Origin: Cyclina sinensis
Lineage: Eukaryota; Mollusca; Bivalvia; Venerida; Veneridae
DNA length: 64,000 nucleotides
Direction: 5' to 3'
Assembly: GCA_012932295.1 (NCBI GenBank)
Contig: JAAONU010000001.1
Coordinates: 40,410,780-40,474,779 of the forward strand
The number at the start of each line of letters is the position of its first letter. Position 1 is the first letter of the stretch. The notes under the pieces were generated by a model that worked only from the letters and a program-made list of their open reading frames with translations, was not told the origin of the DNA and did no database searches. Positions 62,901 to 64,000 of the stretch are shown here, in pieces. Both the position numbers and the translations under genes were made by a program.

Positions 62901-63893
62901 TGTCATTCACTATGTGAATATGGGTTTTAAGTTGATTTCAAAGTTTAGTCTGTAGTTGGTTAAAAATCATTGATTCATCAATAAATGCCCGTTTATAAAA
63001 GGCAATATTATTTAATTTATTCTCTACCAAAAGCAATTTATCTAAAGTTAAAAAAACTGTATATATCAAACAATAAGAAAAGGTACTCAAATGTCAAAAC
63101 AATAATAAACAACCTCTTAAGTTCTGTCAATGATAAAAAAGAAAAAAAAGAACACGAAAAGATCAAGACTGAGAGTTAGTTGAGATAACAAATGAAGAAG
63201 TTCAGTATCCAAGAATAACATGTAATAGCTGAGACCAATTACAGCCAGACAAAGTGCATGTTTACCCGACAGTCAAGACCTTCCTTCGTGTTTCATGTTA
63301 CAAAAATAAATAAACCACCGCACGAGTGAACGGTATCAGCTTATAGATTCTATAAATAGATAGAAAATACCTGCCCAGACCATGCCGACGGTTCTAATCT
63401 CGTTAAAACATCTAGCACACTATACCACCACAAATACAGTACCTCCTACATGTATTTAAATTCCTGAATACGTGCCATAAAATCATAATTGAAAGCGGTG
63501 AGTAAAATATTCACCTACCGGCACGAGAAATTTACTCCAGAAGCTAGAAAAATGCGACACCTTGACACCAACTCTGCACAGAGCTCTCTTGAGCTTAGAA
63601 AGATGAAATATACGCGGAAGTAATGTGAAAAACAGAGGAAGAGTCTAGCACGTTTACAGTGATTACAATTACAACCGACAAGTACACAGCAGAACAGCGC
63701 TCGCTCCCATTCAAACAAGCCCACTGCCTATATATGGCAGGAGATTCTAGCTATCACAGCAAACAGGTGAAGTAAAAATAAAACTCACCCGCTGAACTGT
63801 CAATGGTTGGTTTAAATCCTTTCCTCCCTGCAGCCTGAACCCCCAAGGGGTCTGCATGGAGTCCCGGGCTAATCGCACCTGCACGAGGGCCAT
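38508..63893 (-). CDS. Zasp: Zasp/PDLIM-type PDZ-ZM protein without LIM domains (634 aa)
   Basis: Zasp/ALP/Enigma-family proteins bind alpha-actinin and hold muscle Z-discs and stress-fibre anchors together. Coding exons in transcript order: 63893-63789, 48749-48601, 47382-47292, 46836-46443, 45475-45392, 44488-44438, 43768-43679, 41240-40580, 38787-38508. All have AG/GT borders and total 1905 nt in frame. Residues 3-85 are a PDZ domain with the family signature PWGFRLQGG, then VIVAINGRD and HKQAQDAI. Residues 116-246 are Pro/Gln-rich and include KKVTLTKFGGGGPDFG. Residues 508-535 are the ZM (DUF4749) motif, QYNSPMGLYSNDNIVDTYVG. The last 93 residues (NWNDSYVYQMVHSTKK to GLSDF) are not recognised. 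Family members usually end with one to four LIM domains; none is encoded before the neighbouring gene, so this is a short isoform or a LIM-less paralogue. The 51-nt exon 44488-44438 is the least certain. Confidence 0.88.
38809..40579. other. Intron before the last exon of the Zasp-like gene
   Basis: No repeat or alternative exon was recognised, although a LIM-encoding alternative exon would be expected here in a typical family member. Confidence 0.5.
40580..41240 (-). CDS. Zasp: ZM-motif exon of the Zasp-like gene
   Basis: 661 nt, phase 1 to 2. Linker with QPWSNTLRSEG and LKPWEREALEAERYQSG, then the ZM motif near its end. The donor lies in CCGTC|GTAAGT; if the intron is retained, the next codons are TCG TAA, so translation would stop right after the ZM motif. 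Confidence 0.82.
41675..43348. mobile_element. Inverted-end element with ~140-bp tandem core
   Basis: A perfect 11-bp inverted pair, tatgcccccct at 41675-41685 and aggggggcata at 43338-43348, brackets about a dozen diverged units. Each unit contains 'aagtttgaagg', 'ttattgag', 'caaattcaaggtga' and 'gaccttgacctttgacc'. Unit starts lie at about 41818, 41963, 42100, 42202, 42350, 42497, 42642, 42782, 42919 and 43077. Two neighbouring units (from 42844 and 42991, 147 bp apart) are almost identical, so the core was extended recently. It sits in the intron before the ZM exon. No transposase frame is present. Confidence 0.8.
43679..45475 (-). CDS. Zasp: Three phase-symmetric small exons of the Zasp-like gene
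   Basis: Exons 45475-45392 (84 nt), 44488-44438 (51 nt) and 43768-43679 (90 nt) each start and end in phase 1, so any can be skipped without a frameshift. They encode EEEEYGGVNERRRLFMKG, ELYFELPKLPKPE and DALGSDEDDYPTAPVWERRK. All are charged linker sequence. The middle exon has a weak polypyrimidine tract and the boundaries are the best available choice. Confidence 0.65.
46860..47291. other. Intron of the Zasp-like gene
   Basis: Short intron between the P/Q-rich exon and the exon at 47292-47382. Only AT-rich sequence was seen. Confidence 0.5.
47834..47882 (+). repeat. Possible SINE head fragment
   Basis: GGTTCGAGCCC resembles a Pol III B box with a partial T-arm. No A box of quality lies upstream and no SINE body follows. 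Confidence 0.25.
48601..48749 (-). CDS. Zasp: Exon completing the PDZ domain of the Zasp-like gene
   Basis: Phase 0 to 2. It encodes VFANTPSERELHRGDVIVAI then NGRDTSNLSHKQAQDAI and IEFLVQR, the second half of a PDZ fold. It follows the 15-kb intron. Confidence 0.87.
48750..52422. other. Zasp-like gene, long first coding intron, 3' third
   Basis: AT-rich. No alternative exon with coding sequence and splice sites was found on the minus strand, and no plus-strand gene was found. Confidence 0.45.
52423..53110. mobile_element. Foldback element built from inverted ~57-bp subrepeats
   Basis: The ends are inverted repeats: gctagcacgacatccgacat at the left and, read on the minus strand, gctagctcaacatacgacat at the right. 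Between them, diverged units of 'ttgaatcacttgaatttgaa' with 'gctagcacgacattcg' run one way to about 52860 and the opposite way after it. No protein is encoded. It is probably a non-autonomous DNA element. Confidence 0.7.
54139..54283. repeat. Two linked tandem repeats
   Basis: Four units of ~19 bp (tgttatttttgtatttata) pass into three units of 30 bp (tgttatttttgtacttgctg plus tactgatata). The shared first half shows the longer unit arose from the shorter. Confidence 0.9.
54763..54984. repeat. 73-bp tandem repeat, three units
   Basis: Units start tcgtaaatgtcaaacgtgta at 54763 and 54836, and a slightly altered third at 54909. Each includes 'gctaatgtacgaattaagct'. Confidence 0.92.
55521..55710 (+). 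mobile_element. tRNA-derived SINE, partial copy
   Basis: The head 'ggcacggctagctcaggtga' keeps an A box but has lost the B box region. The body 'agggaagcagtcagtcgctt', 'cacttattaggtggactgac' and tail 'gacgttaaatcacagtaaaa' match the copy at 12476. Confidence 0.78.
55991..56037. repeat. (GA)n microsatellite
   Basis: Uninterrupted AG dinucleotide run of about 23 units. Confidence 0.97.
56892..56928. repeat. (ACC)n/(AAC)n microsatellite
   Basis: caccaccaccaccaccaaca passing into AAC units. Confidence 0.9.
57750..58362. mobile_element. MITE-like element with 12-bp TIRs and ~150-bp tandem core
   Basis: gtgtcgcctgac at 57750-57761 and gtcaggcgacac at 58351-58362 are perfect reverse complements. 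Inside, 'atgccccggacaagaattaa'-type units begin at about 57811, 57965, 58122 and 58269 (the last truncated) and share 'cactgca' and 'tatgaagtttcaagttgata'. A GC-rich cap (gggacgccgccgtcgacgcc) precedes the right end. This layout resembles the pearl-type elements described in bivalves. The 68-residue frame inside is repeat-derived. Confidence 0.8.
58781..58940. repeat. Compound trinucleotide repeat (AAC/GAT/TTA)
   Basis: AAC, then GAT, then ATT units. It generates frames of poly-Met, poly-Asp, poly-Ile and similar on both strands that are not genes. Confidence 0.95.
59041..61860. other. Zasp-like gene, long first coding intron, 5' part
   Basis: No supported gene. A 69-codon plus-strand frame at 60252-60461 has ordinary composition but no recognised motif or splice context. 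Confidence 0.4.
61874..62000. repeat. Compound trinucleotide repeat (CAT/CAG/AAC)
   Basis: catcatcatcatcatcgtca followed by CAG and scattered AAC runs. Confidence 0.9.
62001..63788. other. Zasp-like gene, end of the first coding intron
   Basis: Nothing recognised apart from short A/T runs. Confidence 0.45.
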
Positions 63894-63908
63894 TCTTATT
63901 ACGCCATC
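63789..63908 (-). CDS. Zasp: First coding exon of the Zasp-like gene
   Basis: An acceptor (tttgtag) at 63910-63909 shows that a non-coding 5' exon lies outside the window. The start ATG is at 63893-63891 in a good context (aagaATGG). The exon encodes MALVQVRLARDSM then TPWGFRLQGGKD, the PDZ carboxylate-binding loop, and ends at CGG|GTGAGT in phase 0. Confidence 0.82.
63899..63907 (-). promoter_or_regulatory. Two-codon upstream ORF (ATG GCG TAA)
   Basis: It lies in the 5' UTR part of the first coding exon, and its stop ends 5 nt before the main ATG. It could act as a start-stop element tuning initiation, or be chance. Confidence 0.35.
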
Positions 63909-64000
63909 CTACAAATATAAAAATGTAACACTATATCAGCCGGAACGAAACAAGCGTTCGAAACGAGGCGGTGAACGGAGCGTTCGTGGTTAGAGCACGC

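Overview
The window is eukaryotic and almost certainly from a bivalve mollusc. It is AT-rich. Its three long genes are broken into short exons with GT-AG introns. It is full of bivalve-style repeats: tRNA-derived SINE copies with a 'ttaggtggactgac' tail region, tandem-repeat-core elements rich in 'gaccttgacctttgacc', and several minisatellites. There are no bacterial features. The species cannot be fixed from sequence alone.

Layout. (1) Positions 1-576 (+) hold the last coding exon of a gene that starts left of the window; its product is not recognised. A minisatellite and a ~170 bp tandem array follow in the intergenic stretch. (2) Positions 6854-36672 (+) hold a 19-exon gene that I could join without a frame break into a 952-residue secreted protein. 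In its middle is an unmistakable relative of the Hedgehog N-terminal signalling domain, with two of the three zinc ligands apparently replaced. The rest looks like more divergent M15/Hedgehog-fold segments with two basic (furin-type) cleavage sites. (3) Nested antisense in its 12.9 kb second intron (11032-12271, -) is a galactose-3-O-sulfotransferase-family gene whose main coding exon is complete at the 3' end. (4) Positions 38508-63893 (-) hold a nine-coding-exon gene for a 634-residue Zasp/PDLIM-type muscle Z-disc protein. It has an N-terminal PDZ domain and a ZM (DUF4749) motif but no LIM domain in the window. Its first coding intron is 15 kb and is packed with repeats.

The Hedgehog-like and Zasp-like genes converge tail to tail across about 1.7 kb (36.7-38.5 kb). 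No operon-like logic links the genes. The first is a secreted or extracellular product, the nested gene a Golgi glycan-modifying enzyme, and the third a cytoskeletal scaffold.

The most novel item is the Hedgehog-fold protein. Next are the LIM-less Zasp with a row of phase-symmetric small exons, and the mobile elements whose inverted ends bracket internal tandem repeats (41675-43348, 57750-58362, 52423-53110).
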